Below are positions 1 to 7,946 of a DNA stretch of 38,996 nt, piece after piece. The notes beneath the pieces were generated by a model, which saw nothing but the letters and a program-made list of their open reading frames with translations, did not search any database and was not told where the DNA came from. The translations under genes were made by a program, and so were the position numbers. This DNA comes from Streptomyces cellostaticus (lineage in GTDB: Bacteria > Actinomycetota > Actinomycetes > Streptomycetales > Streptomycetaceae), in assembly GCF_001513965.1 (NCBI RefSeq), contig NZ_KQ948059.1, positions 1 to 38,996 on the forward strand. The letters are read 5' to 3'. The first letter of the stretch is position 1, and every line of letters begins with the position of its first letter.

Positions 1-5
1 AGGTC

Positions 6-47
6 CTCAAGCCGGAGCCGTCAAGGATCGTTCAAGAAGACGGCCCA
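6..47 (+). promoter_or_regulatory. candidate SARP operator upstream of the cyclase gene
   Basis: Three TCAAG-type heptamers lie in direct orientation: CTCAAGC (6-12), GTCAAGG (20-26) and TTCAAGA (31-37). The last two are spaced exactly 11 bases apart, which is the spacing known for SARP activators, and GCCCA follows at 43-47. The same arrangement, with GCCCA at the same offset, occurs twice in the divergent promoter at 9170-9221. The gene starts 58 bases after the last heptamer. Binding is inferred. Confidence 0.6.
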
Positions 48-94
48 CACGCCACAACCAGACTTTTTGCCGTTCATCGAGGGAAGGGACGAGC

Positions 95-955
95 ATGCCG
101 ATCGGCGATTCTGTGACCGAGCAGAACAAAAAGACCATCCGGAGGGTGTTCGAAGAGTTCGTCAACCAGGGCGTCTTTTCGGTCGTGGACGAGATCTACC
201 GCGAGGACATGGTCGATCACCAGCCACTGCCCGGCGCTCCCGAGGGCCGGCCGGGCGTCAAGTACACCATCGCGGGGCTGCGCGCGGGGTTCCCCGATCT
301 GCACGTCACCATCGAGGACATGAGCGCCCACGGTGACTATGTCGTGATCCACAACACGTGGCGGGGCACCCATCTCGGCGAGATCCTCGGCATGGCCCCG
401 ACCGGCCGCTCGATCGAGTCGCGCGGTGTCGTCGTGTGGCGTCTGGCAGACGGGCTGATCGCCGAGCGCTGGGGCATCGACGTGGAGTCCAACATGCTGG
501 CGCAACTCGGCATGCGGCGGCTCCATCGGGGTGGCCGCCCCGGCCGCGCCGCCGGTCTGGAGACGCTCGCGGGGCCTTCCGCCGTGCCGGTGGTGAACAT
601 TCTGTCCATCGCGCCCGGCAGAACTGATCGCTGGCGGGAACTCCAGGCCGAGCTGGCCGGTCCCAGGCTGGCCGAGTACGAGGCGTCCCGGCGGCGTGCG
701 GGGATCGTCCGCGAGTCCTTCTGGCTCCGGCAGGCCGGCGCGGAGTTCGTGGTCCACTATGTGGAGGCACGGGATCCGGCCGCCGCCGGCCGGCGGCTGC
801 GCGACTCCGCCGCCCCCTTCGACTGCTGGCTCCGTGCAGCGGCACACGAGGTCTACGGCGCAGATCCGTGGGCCATGCTGGCCGAGGGCCCTGCTGCGGC
901 AGCCGGGCACGCCTGGACCCTGCCGGTCGAGTTGGCGCCGGTCGGGCAGCCGTGA
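95..955 (+). CDS. SnoaL-like polyketide cyclase with an extra C-terminal domain
   Basis: A 286-residue protein with two parts. Residues about 10-145 look like a SnoaL-type cyclase or NTF2-fold domain, with the family pattern of an N-terminal helix, a conserved segment around GVKYTIAGLRAGFPDLHVTI, and W-R-x-x-H-x-G followed by G-M-x-P-T-G. SnoaL proteins close the last ring of aromatic polyketides by aldol chemistry. Residues about 160-260 form a second domain rich in W, R and E that resembles the DUF6176 or dimeric alpha-beta barrel type. Plain SnoaL proteins are about 140 residues, so this is a fusion. The ATG at 95 follows a GGGAAGGGA ribosome site. A SARP-type repeat lies upstream and a strong hairpin at 1002-1039 follows. 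Cyclase or hydroxylase relatives share the fold, so the exact reaction is open. Confidence 0.8.
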   Translation: MPIGDSVTEQNKKTIRRVFEEFVNQGVFSVVDEIYREDMVDHQPLPGAPEGRPGVKYTIAGLRAGFPDLHVTIEDMSAHGDYVVIHNTWRGTHLGEILGMAPTGRSIESRGVVVWRLADGLIAERWGIDVESNMLAQLGMRRLHRGGRPGRAAGLETLAGPSAVPVVNILSIAPGRTDRWRELQAELAGPRLAEYEASRRRAGIVRESFWLRQAGAEFVVHYVEARDPAAAGRRLRDSAAPFDCWLRAAAHEVYGADPWAMLAEGPAAAAGHAWTLPVELAPVGQP

Positions 956-1001
956 CCGCCGAGACCATCGCGGCCCGGCTACGGGTCACCGAGCTGCACA
1001 G

Positions 1002-1039
1002 ATGAAAGCAGGCCTCGCGCGAGCGGGGCCTGCTTTCAT
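1002..1039 (+). terminator. hairpin terminator after the cyclase gene
   Basis: A perfect 13-base inverted repeat (ATGAAAGCAGGCC at 1002-1014 and its complement at 1027-1039) surrounds a 12-base GC loop, 47 bases after the cyclase stop codon. No long T run follows, as is usual in Streptomyces. Confidence 0.75.
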
Positions 1040-1670
1040 GGACCCTCAGGCACCCGGTGCCTGCGTGTCACGTCCTGCTCCTACAAGTTCGCCCTTCGGC
1101 AGTACGCCCCGCGCCCGGTGCCGTAGGGCCGCTGCGACGTCACCGCGCTCGGCTTGCGCGCGGCGCCGGGGCGTGACGGGTGAGGACGGCGAAGTCCGCC
1201 TCGGTGCGTCGTCATGGACCGGGGTGGGCCGAATACCGAGTCTGCGGGCATCGACACACCGTGGGGGCGGCAGCATCCGCTGAAGTGCTACCGCTGTCCT
1301 GCGACGAACTGGGTGACCTCACCCGCCGTGACGTTGTCGCCGCCATGGCCGACGGCTTTCCGGGTGCCGGGTCCGGGCGGCGCGGGGGTGCCGGCGCTGG
1401 ACGCGGCCGGCTTCGCGTGGCGACGCGGCGCCTCGGCGGGCGCGGCCCCCCGTGCTCCGGCGAGCCGGCGGGCCCAGCCGGAACGCCGCAATGACAGCCT
1501 GGGCCACCGGCACCGGCCAGGCGTTGACCGAGCGGGAGTCGTGCTGCCCCAGGAGTGGACGGCCGACCGGCCGGGTGGATGATCCGGCGAGCCCAGGCCA
1601 CCCACCACCGTGTGATGGGTGTGCCGCGTCCCCGGCATTTCTGACGAGGAGCTCGTCCCGGGCCCTGGGT
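1040..1670. other. 631-base gap with no supported gene
   Basis: Open frames occur on both strands, but none has a recognisable domain, a good ribosome site or a consistent third-position GC pattern. Short stretches on the minus strand read like worn-out coding sequence, but no family could be named. A small hairpin (GACGAG at 1643-1648 with CTCGTC at 1652-1657) lies just beyond the 3' end of the multicopper oxidase gene and could help end its transcript. Confidence 0.4.
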
Positions 1671-3098
1671 TCAGACGACCTCGAGCTGGGCCATCATCCC
1701 CTCGGCCGCGTGGTCGAGGAAGTGGCAGTGGTAGAGGTACCTGCCCCGGTAGTCGGCGAACGTGGCCTGGATTCTGACGGTCTCACCGGGGAAGACGGTG
1801 ACCGTGTCCTTGAGGCCGGCCTCGCCGCCGTCCGGCGGGGCGCCGTTGCGGGACAGCACCCGGAACTGGACCAGATGGACGTGCATGTTGTGCGGGATGG
1901 GGATGGGCTGCGCCACGTCGTTGTTGGTGATCTCCCAGATCTCCGTGGATCCGAGGGGGATCGTCGTGTCGACCCGGTCCATGTCGAACGACTTTCCGTT
2001 GATGACGGGCATGCCCTCCGCGTCGGGGCCGAGAACGAACTGCCGGGTCCGGTCGGCGGGGCCGAGCGCGGGCAGGGGCCGCAGCACGTCGGGGACCGCG
2101 CTCCGGTCGGGGGCTGGGTCGCCGACGTCGAACGCCATGATGTCCGCGGTCTCCGGCGTGAAAGCATACTCGTTCTTTACTATGACCCGGGTGCCTCTTG
2201 GGTATTTCGAGAAATCGATCACGGCTTCGACGCGCTCGCCGGGAAGTAGTTGAAAAGCGGGGGTGACGTACGGCCTGGGGAGCAGCCCGCCGTCGGAGCC
2301 GATCTGGACGAAGGAATCGCCGGTCGACAGCGACAGCTTAAAGACTCCGAGGTTGGCGGCGTTGAGGAAACGGAAACGGTACTTCCGGGCCTCTACCCTC
2401 AGGTGCGGCTGGGGCTTTCCATTGACGATGATCGTGTCGCGACCGAAGAAGTCGCGCCATTCGAAGATCATTTTTCCGTCGGTGTCGAACCGGGCGTTGC
2501 GAATCATCACGGGGATGTCGTACTTGCCCTTGGGGAGCGGCAGCATCCGCTCGACGGGATCCTCGAGCAGGTAAAAGCCGGCCAGGCCGCGGTAGACGTG
2601 CTCGGCGTCGATGTGGTGGGCGTGGTCGTGATACCAGAGCGTCGCGCCCCGCTGCTCATTCGGATATAGATAAATGCGTTTCTCGCCGGGCTGCACGGCG
2701 TCCATGGGGTGGCCGTCCTGGTCGGCGGCGACATGACCGCCGTGCAGGTGTACGGCGGTCTCCTCGGTGAGCCCGTTGCGGTAGGTCACGGCCACTCTGC
2801 GCCGACGGGTCGCCTTGATCGTCGGCCCGATGAAGGAGCCCTGGTATCCGAGGACCGGGGTGCTCAGGCCGGGCAGGACGGCCGCGGTGCCGGGCTTGGC
2901 CACCAGCTCGTAATGGTCGGTGCCGTGGGTGCTGCGGGCCGGCCTGAGGACGGGCGGAACCGGCATCTCCGCCTGGAACGGCGGCACCGCCGCGGACACC
3001 TCGCGTGGGCCGGGCACGGCTGCTCCGGAACCGGTGGGCAGGAGTGCCGAGCCCCCGACAGCGCCGCTCAGCTGCAGGAACAATCTTCGCGTGGTCAT
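1671..3098 (-). CDS. multicopper oxidase (CotA/bilirubin oxidase type), Tat-exported
   Basis: The protein is 475 residues if started at the ATG at 3098, which follows AAGGGAG at good spacing. An in-frame start further upstream has no such site. The N-terminus TTRRLFLQLSG plus a hydrophobic stretch looks like a Tat signal. All copper motifs are present in order: HLHGGH (about 117-122), WYHDHAHH (about 155), HNMHVH (about 405) and YHCHFLDH followed by the axial Met (about 453). The length and the HLHGG form match the CotA and bilirubin oxidase branch rather than the larger phenoxazinone synthase. Such enzymes take single electrons from phenols and reduce O2 to water, and in polyketide clusters can couple or dimerise aromatic products. 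The substrate is unknown. The gene is divergent from the SARP gene, sharing a 229-base promoter region. Confidence 0.9.
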   Translation of the reverse strand: MTTRRLFLQLSGAVGGSALLPTGSGAAVPGPREVSAAVPPFQAEMPVPPVLRPARSTHGTDHYELVAKPGTAAVLPGLSTPVLGYQGSFIGPTIKATRRRRVAVTYRNGLTEETAVHLHGGHVAADQDGHPMDAVQPGEKRIYLYPNEQRGATLWYHDHAHHIDAEHVYRGLAGFYLLEDPVERMLPLPKGKYDIPVMIRNARFDTDGKMIFEWRDFFGRDTIIVNGKPQPHLRVEARKYRFRFLNAANLGVFKLSLSTGDSFVQIGSDGGLLPRPYVTPAFQLLPGERVEAVIDFSKYPRGTRVIVKNEYAFTPETADIMAFDVGDPAPDRSAVPDVLRPLPALGPADRTRQFVLGPDAEGMPVINGKSFDMDRVDTTIPLGSTEIWEITNNDVAQPIPIPHNMHVHLVQFRVLSRNGAPPDGGEAGLKDTVTVFPGETVRIQATFADYRGRYLYHCHFLDHAAEGMMAQLEVV

Positions 3099-3287
3099 GT
3101 GCCCACTCCCTTGGTCGTCGTGATGACCATGAGAGGGTCCACCGGCCTCCTGAAAACTTTTCTGTATATCTTCTTGAATCCCTGTCAGTAGCAAGAAGTC
3201 CGTAACGGGACCGAAATCCGATATGTGACATGCGTCTCATCCGGGGGTGACTGAATCCTTCCGGTTCAAATCCGGCCAATAATGGGC

Positions 3288-3303
3288 TCGATTCTGCAAT
3301 CGA
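3288..3303. promoter_or_regulatory. palindrome upstream of the SARP gene
   Basis: TCGATT (3288-3293) and AATCGA (3298-3303) form 6-base arms around CTGC. Further GATCGA copies follow up to the ribosome site. It sits about 25 bases before the GTG start, where a repressor could block expression. No known operator is matched. Confidence 0.3.
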
Positions 3304-3327
3304 TCGAATGATCGACGGGGGGATTAA

Positions 3328-4143
3328 GTGGAATTTCGCATTCTCGGACCGGTCGAACTGGAGGTCTCGGGGGAGATCTTCGGAATCGGTCCGCTGAAAC
3401 AACGGAGTGTCCTCGTTCCGCTTCTCATCGATGTGCGTCGGCCGGTTATGCTCGACGCTCTCGTGGGCCGCGTCTGGGACGAGTCTCCACCCAGCGAGGT
3501 AAGGAATGTCCTTTACACCTATGTGACCAGGCTGCGCCGGATCCTGGAAGTGGTGGAGCAGCGCTCCGGAGAGAAGATCGAGCTGCGTCGCCAGAGCGGG
3601 GGCTATCTGCTCGACGTCGACCCGGAGCTGGTGGACCTGCACCGGTTCGAGAACCTGATGGAACGCTCGCGGCTCGTCTCCGATGACACGGAGCGAGCGC
3701 GCCTGCAGAAACAGGCGCTTTCGCTGTGGCGGGGCACACCGCTGGCCGATCTGCGCGGCGGGTGGTTCAGCCGGGTCCGCGAGTGGATCGAGCGGCGCAG
3801 GCTCGAGGCGCTCTCCGAGTGGGCCCGCACCGAGCTCCGGCTGGGCCGGCCGCTGACCGTGATCGAGGAGTTCGGCAAGGTCGTGACCGAGCAGCCGTTC
3901 GCCGAGTCGATCATCGAGCAGTTGCTGCTGGCGCTGTCCCACGCAGGCCGGCCGATGGAGGCGCTCGAACTCTACGCCTCGGCACGCCGGCGCATCGTGG
4001 ACGCCATCGGTGCCGAGCCGGGGCCCTCGCTCCGGCGTACCCATGAGGCGATCCTTCGCGAGGAGATCGAGATCGCGAGGCCGGCCAGAACGCACCAACG
4101 CGTTCTGACCGGCCTGGACGAGGGCCTCAGCGTGTCACCGTGA
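3328..4143 (+). CDS. SARP-family transcriptional activator
   Basis: A 271-residue protein starting at GTG 3328 after a GGGGGGA ribosome site. Residues 1-95 are the OmpR/PhoB-type winged helix of SARPs: it opens MEFRILGPVE, has L-K-Q-R-S-V-L, D-A-L-V-G-R-V-W, and ends with R-L-R-R-I-L and the GGYLLDVDP wing. Residues about 100-246 are the bacterial transcriptional activation (BTAD) domain (DLHRFENLM to LYASARRRI). There is no ATPase or TPR extension, so it is a small SARP of the ActII-ORF4/DnrI class. Such proteins bind heptamer repeats 11 bases apart and switch on one pathway. Candidate targets are the repeats at 6-47 and 9170-9221. The last 17 bases overlap the 3' end of the convergent transporter gene. 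No TTA codon was seen. Confidence 0.92.
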   Translation: MEFRILGPVELEVSGEIFGIGPLKQRSVLVPLLIDVRRPVMLDALVGRVWDESPPSEVRNVLYTYVTRLRRILEVVEQRSGEKIELRRQSGGYLLDVDPELVDLHRFENLMERSRLVSDDTERARLQKQALSLWRGTPLADLRGGWFSRVREWIERRRLEALSEWARTELRLGRPLTVIEEFGKVVTEQPFAESIIEQLLLALSHAGRPMEALELYASARRRIVDAIGAEPGPSLRRTHEAILREEIEIARPARTHQRVLTGLDEGLSVSP

Positions 4144-6331
4144 CCGACGAGGCGGAGGGGACGCTCTCCTCCGCCTCGCTCAACCCGAAGCGGTCGTGGA
4201 CGCGCCGCAGGAACCGCGGCGCGTACCACGACGCGTCGCCGAGGAGCCTGAACGCGGCGGGCAGCAGCACACCGCGCATGACGGTGGCGTCGAGGACGAT
4301 GGCCAGCCCCGTCCCGAGGCCGAAGAACTTGCCGAAGGTCAGCGGGCTGACCAGCCAGGCGAAGAAGCTGATGGCGATCAGCCCGGCCGCCGTGCTGACG
4401 ATCCGGCCGGTCCTGCCGAGCCCCTCGGTGACCGCTTCCCGGGTCGTCGCCCCGCCCTTGCGCAGCTCGCTGATCCGGCTCATGACGAAGACCTCGTAGT
4501 CCATCGACAGACCGAAGGCGATGCAGAGCAGCAGGACCGGCATCGAGGTGTCGAGCGGCCGTGCGGTGATGTCGAGCGCCGAACTCAGGTGTCCGTCCTG
4601 GAAGATGAGCACCATCAGGCCGAGAACGGCCGAGAGTCCCAGCGCGTTGAGCACCAGCGCCCGCAGCGGTTGGACGACGCTGCCGGTGAAGAGGAACAGC
4701 AGGACGAACGTGGTGATCGCGATGAGCCCGATCGCCAGCGGCAGCCGGGAGCGCATGGCGTCCTTGGTGTCGATCAGTTCGGCCGTCGTGCCGCCGACGA
4801 GGAACCGGTCGGAAGCCTTCAGGCCCCGGATGTCCTTGACCAGATCCTGGGCCGCGCGGGACTCCGCGCCGACGCCCGGGGCCGGCTTGATGAGCAGTTG
4901 TTCTGCGCCGGCCGCCGCGTATGTGCCCGTACCGCCGGTCCCGGTCCGGGTGCCCGCGACGAACCGCCCGGCGCTGCTGTCGACCTGTTCGACGTGCGGC
5001 AGCTTCGAGAGCTCGGTCGCGTAGGACCTGACCTGATCGGGCGTCACCGGCTTCTCGCTCACCGCGTTGACCCTTTCGGTGCTGTCACCGCCGAACTTGG
5101 TGCGCAGCACATCGCTTGCCGTCCGGCTGTCGGACGAGGTCGGCAGCATCCGGTCGTCGGGCGTGGCGAAGGAGATGTGCAGGGCGGGCAGGGCCAGGAG
5201 CGCCAGCGCAGCGATCAGCGGCACGGTGAACACCAGGGGCCGCCGCATGACGGCTCCCGCGAGCCGGCCCCACGGCCGGGACTCCGCAATCTTCCTCGAA
5301 CGCACCCAGGGGATCTTGCCCGCGTTGACGCGGTGGCCGAGGACCGCCAGCAGGGCGGGCATCACGATCACGGCTGCCACCGCCGAGATGATCGTGAGCC
5401 CGATGCCCGCATAGGCGAGCGAGCGCAGGAACACCGACTGGAAGACCAGCAGCGCGGTCATCGCCGCTGCCACTGCCGCGGCGCTGAACACGATGGTCCG
5501 CCCGGCGGTCTCCACCGTACGGATCACCGCGGCCCGCACATCGCTTCCACGGGCCAGCTCTTCCCGGAACCGGCTGACGCTCAGCAGCGCGTAGTCGATC
5601 GCCAGACCCAGCGCCATCGCCGTGGTGAGGTTGGTGGCGAAGATGCTGACGTCGGTGACCGACCCCAGGATCGACAACTCGGCGAACGTGCCCACGACCG
5701 CCAACAGCGCGATCACCAGGGGCAGTACGGCGGCGACCAGGCTTCCGAACACCACGAGCAGGAGCAGGAGCGTCAGCGGGACGGCGATCGCCTCGGCGAT
5801 CGCGATCCCCTTCTTGACCTTCACACTGATGTCGTGGCTGACGCCGAGCGGTCCTGCGGGCTTCACCGTCACCGCGCCGCCGGCCTTGTCGATGTCGTGG
5901 TCGACGACCGCGGCGACGGTCTTGTCCTGGTCGGTCTCCGAGCCCGTGACGTGCGCGAGGACCAGGGCGTACCTACCGTCGGACGACTTGAGCGTGGGTG
6001 CCTTGGTCTCCCAGTACGTGGTCACGTTGTGCAACTCGTGACGCGCCTTGAGGGCGGAGGAGAGGTTCCCCGCGGCGGCGGCGACGTCGGGGGAGTCGAC
6101 CGTGCCGGCCTTGGCCTGGACGACCAGGACCAGGTTGGGGTTGCCGCCGAACTTCTGGTCGACCAGCTTCCGGGCGGCGACCGACTCGGCCCCTGACGGC
6201 GTGAAGCCGCCGCCCTGGAGCTTGGTGAACGCGCCGCCCGAGAGCACCATCGCTGCGACGAAAACCACGCCGGACACCACCAGGACAAGCCTGGCCCGGC
6301 GGAAGAGGAACGCGCCTATGGCCGTGTACAT
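4127..6331 (-). CDS. MMPL/RND-family membrane transporter
   Basis: A 734-residue integral membrane protein with the two-fold MMPL layout. Each half has one membrane helix, a large external loop (about 35-170 and 385-520), then a block of five helices. In the first block AMALGLAIDYALLSVSRFRE holds the acidic residue used in proton coupling, and GLSMDYEVFVMSRISELR is its counterpart in the second half. MMPL proteins export lipids or hydrophobic small molecules using the proton gradient, and in antibiotic clusters often serve self-resistance and product export. The gene lies 4 bases after the NmrA-like gene, so the two are very likely one operon, divergent from and probably repressed by the TetR gene. 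Its 3' end overlaps the SARP gene on the opposite strand. Confidence 0.92.
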   Translation of the reverse strand: MYTAIGAFLFRRARLVLVVSGVVFVAAMVLSGGAFTKLQGGGFTPSGAESVAARKLVDQKFGGNPNLVLVVQAKAGTVDSPDVAAAAGNLSSALKARHELHNVTTYWETKAPTLKSSDGRYALVLAHVTGSETDQDKTVAAVVDHDIDKAGGAVTVKPAGPLGVSHDISVKVKKGIAIAEAIAVPLTLLLLLVVFGSLVAAVLPLVIALLAVVGTFAELSILGSVTDVSIFATNLTTAMALGLAIDYALLSVSRFREELARGSDVRAAVIRTVETAGRTIVFSAAAVAAAMTALLVFQSVFLRSLAYAGIGLTIISAVAAVIVMPALLAVLGHRVNAGKIPWVRSRKIAESRPWGRLAGAVMRRPLVFTVPLIAALALLALPALHISFATPDDRMLPTSSDSRTASDVLRTKFGGDSTERVNAVSEKPVTPDQVRSYATELSKLPHVEQVDSSAGRFVAGTRTGTGGTGTYAAAGAEQLLIKPAPGVGAESRAAQDLVKDIRGLKASDRFLVGGTTAELIDTKDAMRSRLPLAIGLIAITTFVLLFLFTGSVVQPLRALVLNALGLSAVLGLMVLIFQDGHLSSALDITARPLDTSMPVLLLCIAFGLSMDYEVFVMSRISELRKGGATTREAVTEGLGRTGRIVSTAAGLIAISFFAWLVSPLTFGKFFGLGTGLAIVLDATVMRGVLLPAAFRLLGDASWYAPRFLRRVHDRFGLSEAEESVPSASSVTVTR

Positions 6332-6335
6332 CAGA

Positions 6336-7223
6336 TCAGACGCCTTCCGTGACGCCCGGCCGGTTGCGCTCCAGCCAGGCCGACAGGGACAGCGGCCGGC
6401 CGTAACGGGCCCAGACCGCGCTGGAGTCGACGACCTGCGGCTGGGTGTCGAGCTCCACGCCCATCTGCATCTGCCGGGCCATGACCTGGTTGAACGGCTT
6501 CATCAGCGCGCTCATCGTCCGCAGCATGCCGACCGGCATCTTGTTCTCGCCCTTGATCCGCGCACCCAGGGAGGCCGCGATGAGCTCGTTCACCTCGGTG
6601 AGCGTCAGCTCCTCGGGCCCGCCGAGGTCGACGGACCAGCCCTGCCCCTGGCCCAGGGCCAGCGTCGCCGCCACCCGGGCGACGTCCGCGCCGGCCACCC
6701 ATGACACCGGGTTGGTGCCCGAGCCGAGCACCATGGCCTTGCCTTTCTTGGTGATCGACTCCGCGAGCATCTCCGCCCAGGTGTCCATCAGGTGGGTGGG
6801 CCGCAGGATCGAGAACGGCAGTCCACTGGTGCGCAGCGTGCGCTCGGCCTCGAACTTGAGGCGGAAGAACTCGACCGGGCTGTCGGCGCGGGCGCTCGCG
6901 GTCGAGAAGTACACGAAGTGCTCGATGGCGGTGTCCCGCGCGACGCCGATGAGGTTCGGGACGCCCTTGCCCTCGATGCCCCGGGGACCGTTCGCTCCCT
7001 TGCCGCCGCCGCCCTGAGCGGTGCAGACGATCGCCTTGGCGCCGGCGACGGCCCGCACGAGCGAGTGCCGGTCGTGCAGGTCGCCCGCGACGACCTCGAC
7101 GTTCCCGGCGAACCTCGCCGAGGAGGGGTTCCGGCTGACTACGCGCACTGCCTGTCCGTCGCTGCGCAGTTGATCCACGATCTGGCGGCCGACCTTGCCG
7201 GTACCGCCGAAGACGACGATCAC
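6336..7223 (-). CDS. NmrA-like atypical short-chain reductase (NAD(P)-binding)
   Basis: A 295-residue Rossmann protein. The N-terminus MIVVFGGTGKVGRQIVDQL carries the GGTGxxGxx nucleotide loop. GDLHDRHSL, then VYFSTASA and F-R-L-K-F-E-A-E replace the classical YxxxK motif, placing it among NmrA or SDR_a5-type proteins. These can be reductases, redox sensors or ring reductases. The C-terminal third (SWVAGADVARVAA, E-E-L-T-L-T-E) fits the usual substrate lobe. It is first gene of an operon with the MMPL exporter. The start at 7223 follows AAGGAG. Whether it modifies the polyketide or protects against it cannot be read from sequence. Confidence 0.8.
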   Translation of the reverse strand: MIVVFGGTGKVGRQIVDQLRSDGQAVRVVSRNPSSARFAGNVEVVAGDLHDRHSLVRAVAGAKAIVCTAQGGGGKGANGPRGIEGKGVPNLIGVARDTAIEHFVYFSTASARADSPVEFFRLKFEAERTLRTSGLPFSILRPTHLMDTWAEMLAESITKKGKAMVLGSGTNPVSWVAGADVARVAATLALGQGQGWSVDLGGPEELTLTEVNELIAASLGARIKGENKMPVGMLRTMSALMKPFNQVMARQMQMGVELDTQPQVVDSSAVWARYGRPLSLSAWLERNRPGVTEGV

Positions 7224-7250
7224 GCTTGGCTCCTTAACGATGTCCAGAAG

Positions 7251-7272
7251 TCTATCATTGTTAGATATTAGA
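7251..7272. promoter_or_regulatory. candidate TetR operator between divergent genes
   Basis: An AT-rich island in a GC-rich gap reads TCTA at 7251 and TAGA at 7269-7272 as outer arms. Inside it TATC (7253-7256) and GATA (7264-7267) form a second imperfect dyad. It lies between the NmrA-MMPL operon and the TetR gene, the classical place for a TetR operator controlling both. The arms are short, so this is tentative. Confidence 0.45.
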
Positions 7273-7310
7273 TCGGCGGTAGGATGCCCGTGTCAACGGA
7301 AGGACGGAAC

Positions 7311-7946
7311 GTGACGACCAAAGCCAAGCCCGAGCAGCCCGAGCAGAGCGCCAGCAGGAGGCGGCGTGAACGGGAACGCCAGCAGATGCGCACGCGGCTG
7401 CTGGAAGCGGCCAGGGACATCGCGGCCGAAGAGGGCTGGAACGCGGTCACGATCCGCCGCATCGCCAACAAGCTCGAATACACCGCGCCGATCCTCTACC
7501 AGTACTTCTCCAGCAAGGAGTCGCTGTTCGTCGAGCTGATGATGGTGGGCTTCACCGAGCTCGCCGACCAGCTGAAGGTGGCCGCACAGGCCCCGCCCGA
7601 GGAACGGCTGGCCGCGATGGCCGAGGCGTACTGGACCTTCGCCTTCGCCTCGCCCGAGCTCTACCAGGCGATGAACGGCATGGACGGGGTGCCGTTCGGC
7701 ACCGCCGAGACCCCCCTGGAGGCCAAGGCCGCCTTCCGGACGTTCCGCATCGCCCTGCAGAGCATCGCCGAGGCCAGGGGCGCCGAGGTGGTCGACCCCA
7801 TCGGGGCGGTCGACACCGTCTGGGCCTTCCTGCACGGGTGCGTGTCGCTGGCGATGGCCGGCCGGGTCGCGGGCGGGGGCGACCGTGCCAAGACGCTCAT
7901 GCTGAACGGCCTGGAGCCGCTGTTCACAGCCCAGGTGCGCGGTTAG
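7311..7946 (+). CDS. TetR-family transcriptional regulator
   Basis: The protein is 211 residues from GTG 7311, which has AAGGA 6 bases upstream. An ATG at 7284 would add nine residues but has poor spacing to its purine tract. Residues about 25-75 are the TetR helix-turn-helix: LLEAARDIAAEEGWNAVTIR, then RIANKLEYTAPILYQYFSSKESLF. The C-terminal part (TFAFASPELYQAMNG, W-A-F-L-H-G-C-V) resembles the TetR_C_13 or WHG ligand domain. It is divergent from the NmrA-MMPL exporter operon and likely represses it until the product or an intermediate binds. Its stop overlaps the convergent monooxygenase gene by 4 bases. Confidence 0.9.
   Translation: MTTKAKPEQPEQSASRRRRERERQQMRTRLLEAARDIAAEEGWNAVTIRRIANKLEYTAPILYQYFSSKESLFVELMMVGFTELADQLKVAAQAPPEERLAAMAEAYWTFAFASPELYQAMNGMDGVPFGTAETPLEAKAAFRTFRIALQSIAEARGAEVVDPIGAVDTVWAFLHGCVSLAMAGRVAGGGDRAKTLMLNGLEPLFTAQVRG

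Noticed and set aside
1212..1638. Several overlapping open frames in the gap after the cyclase gene.
   Set aside because: No frame has a domain, consistent codon bias or ribosome site. Possible remnants could not be assigned to any family.
3262..3276. CGGTTCAAATCCGG resembles a tRNA T-arm.
   Set aside because: The T-stem does not reach five pairs and no acceptor, D or anticodon arm can be built around it.
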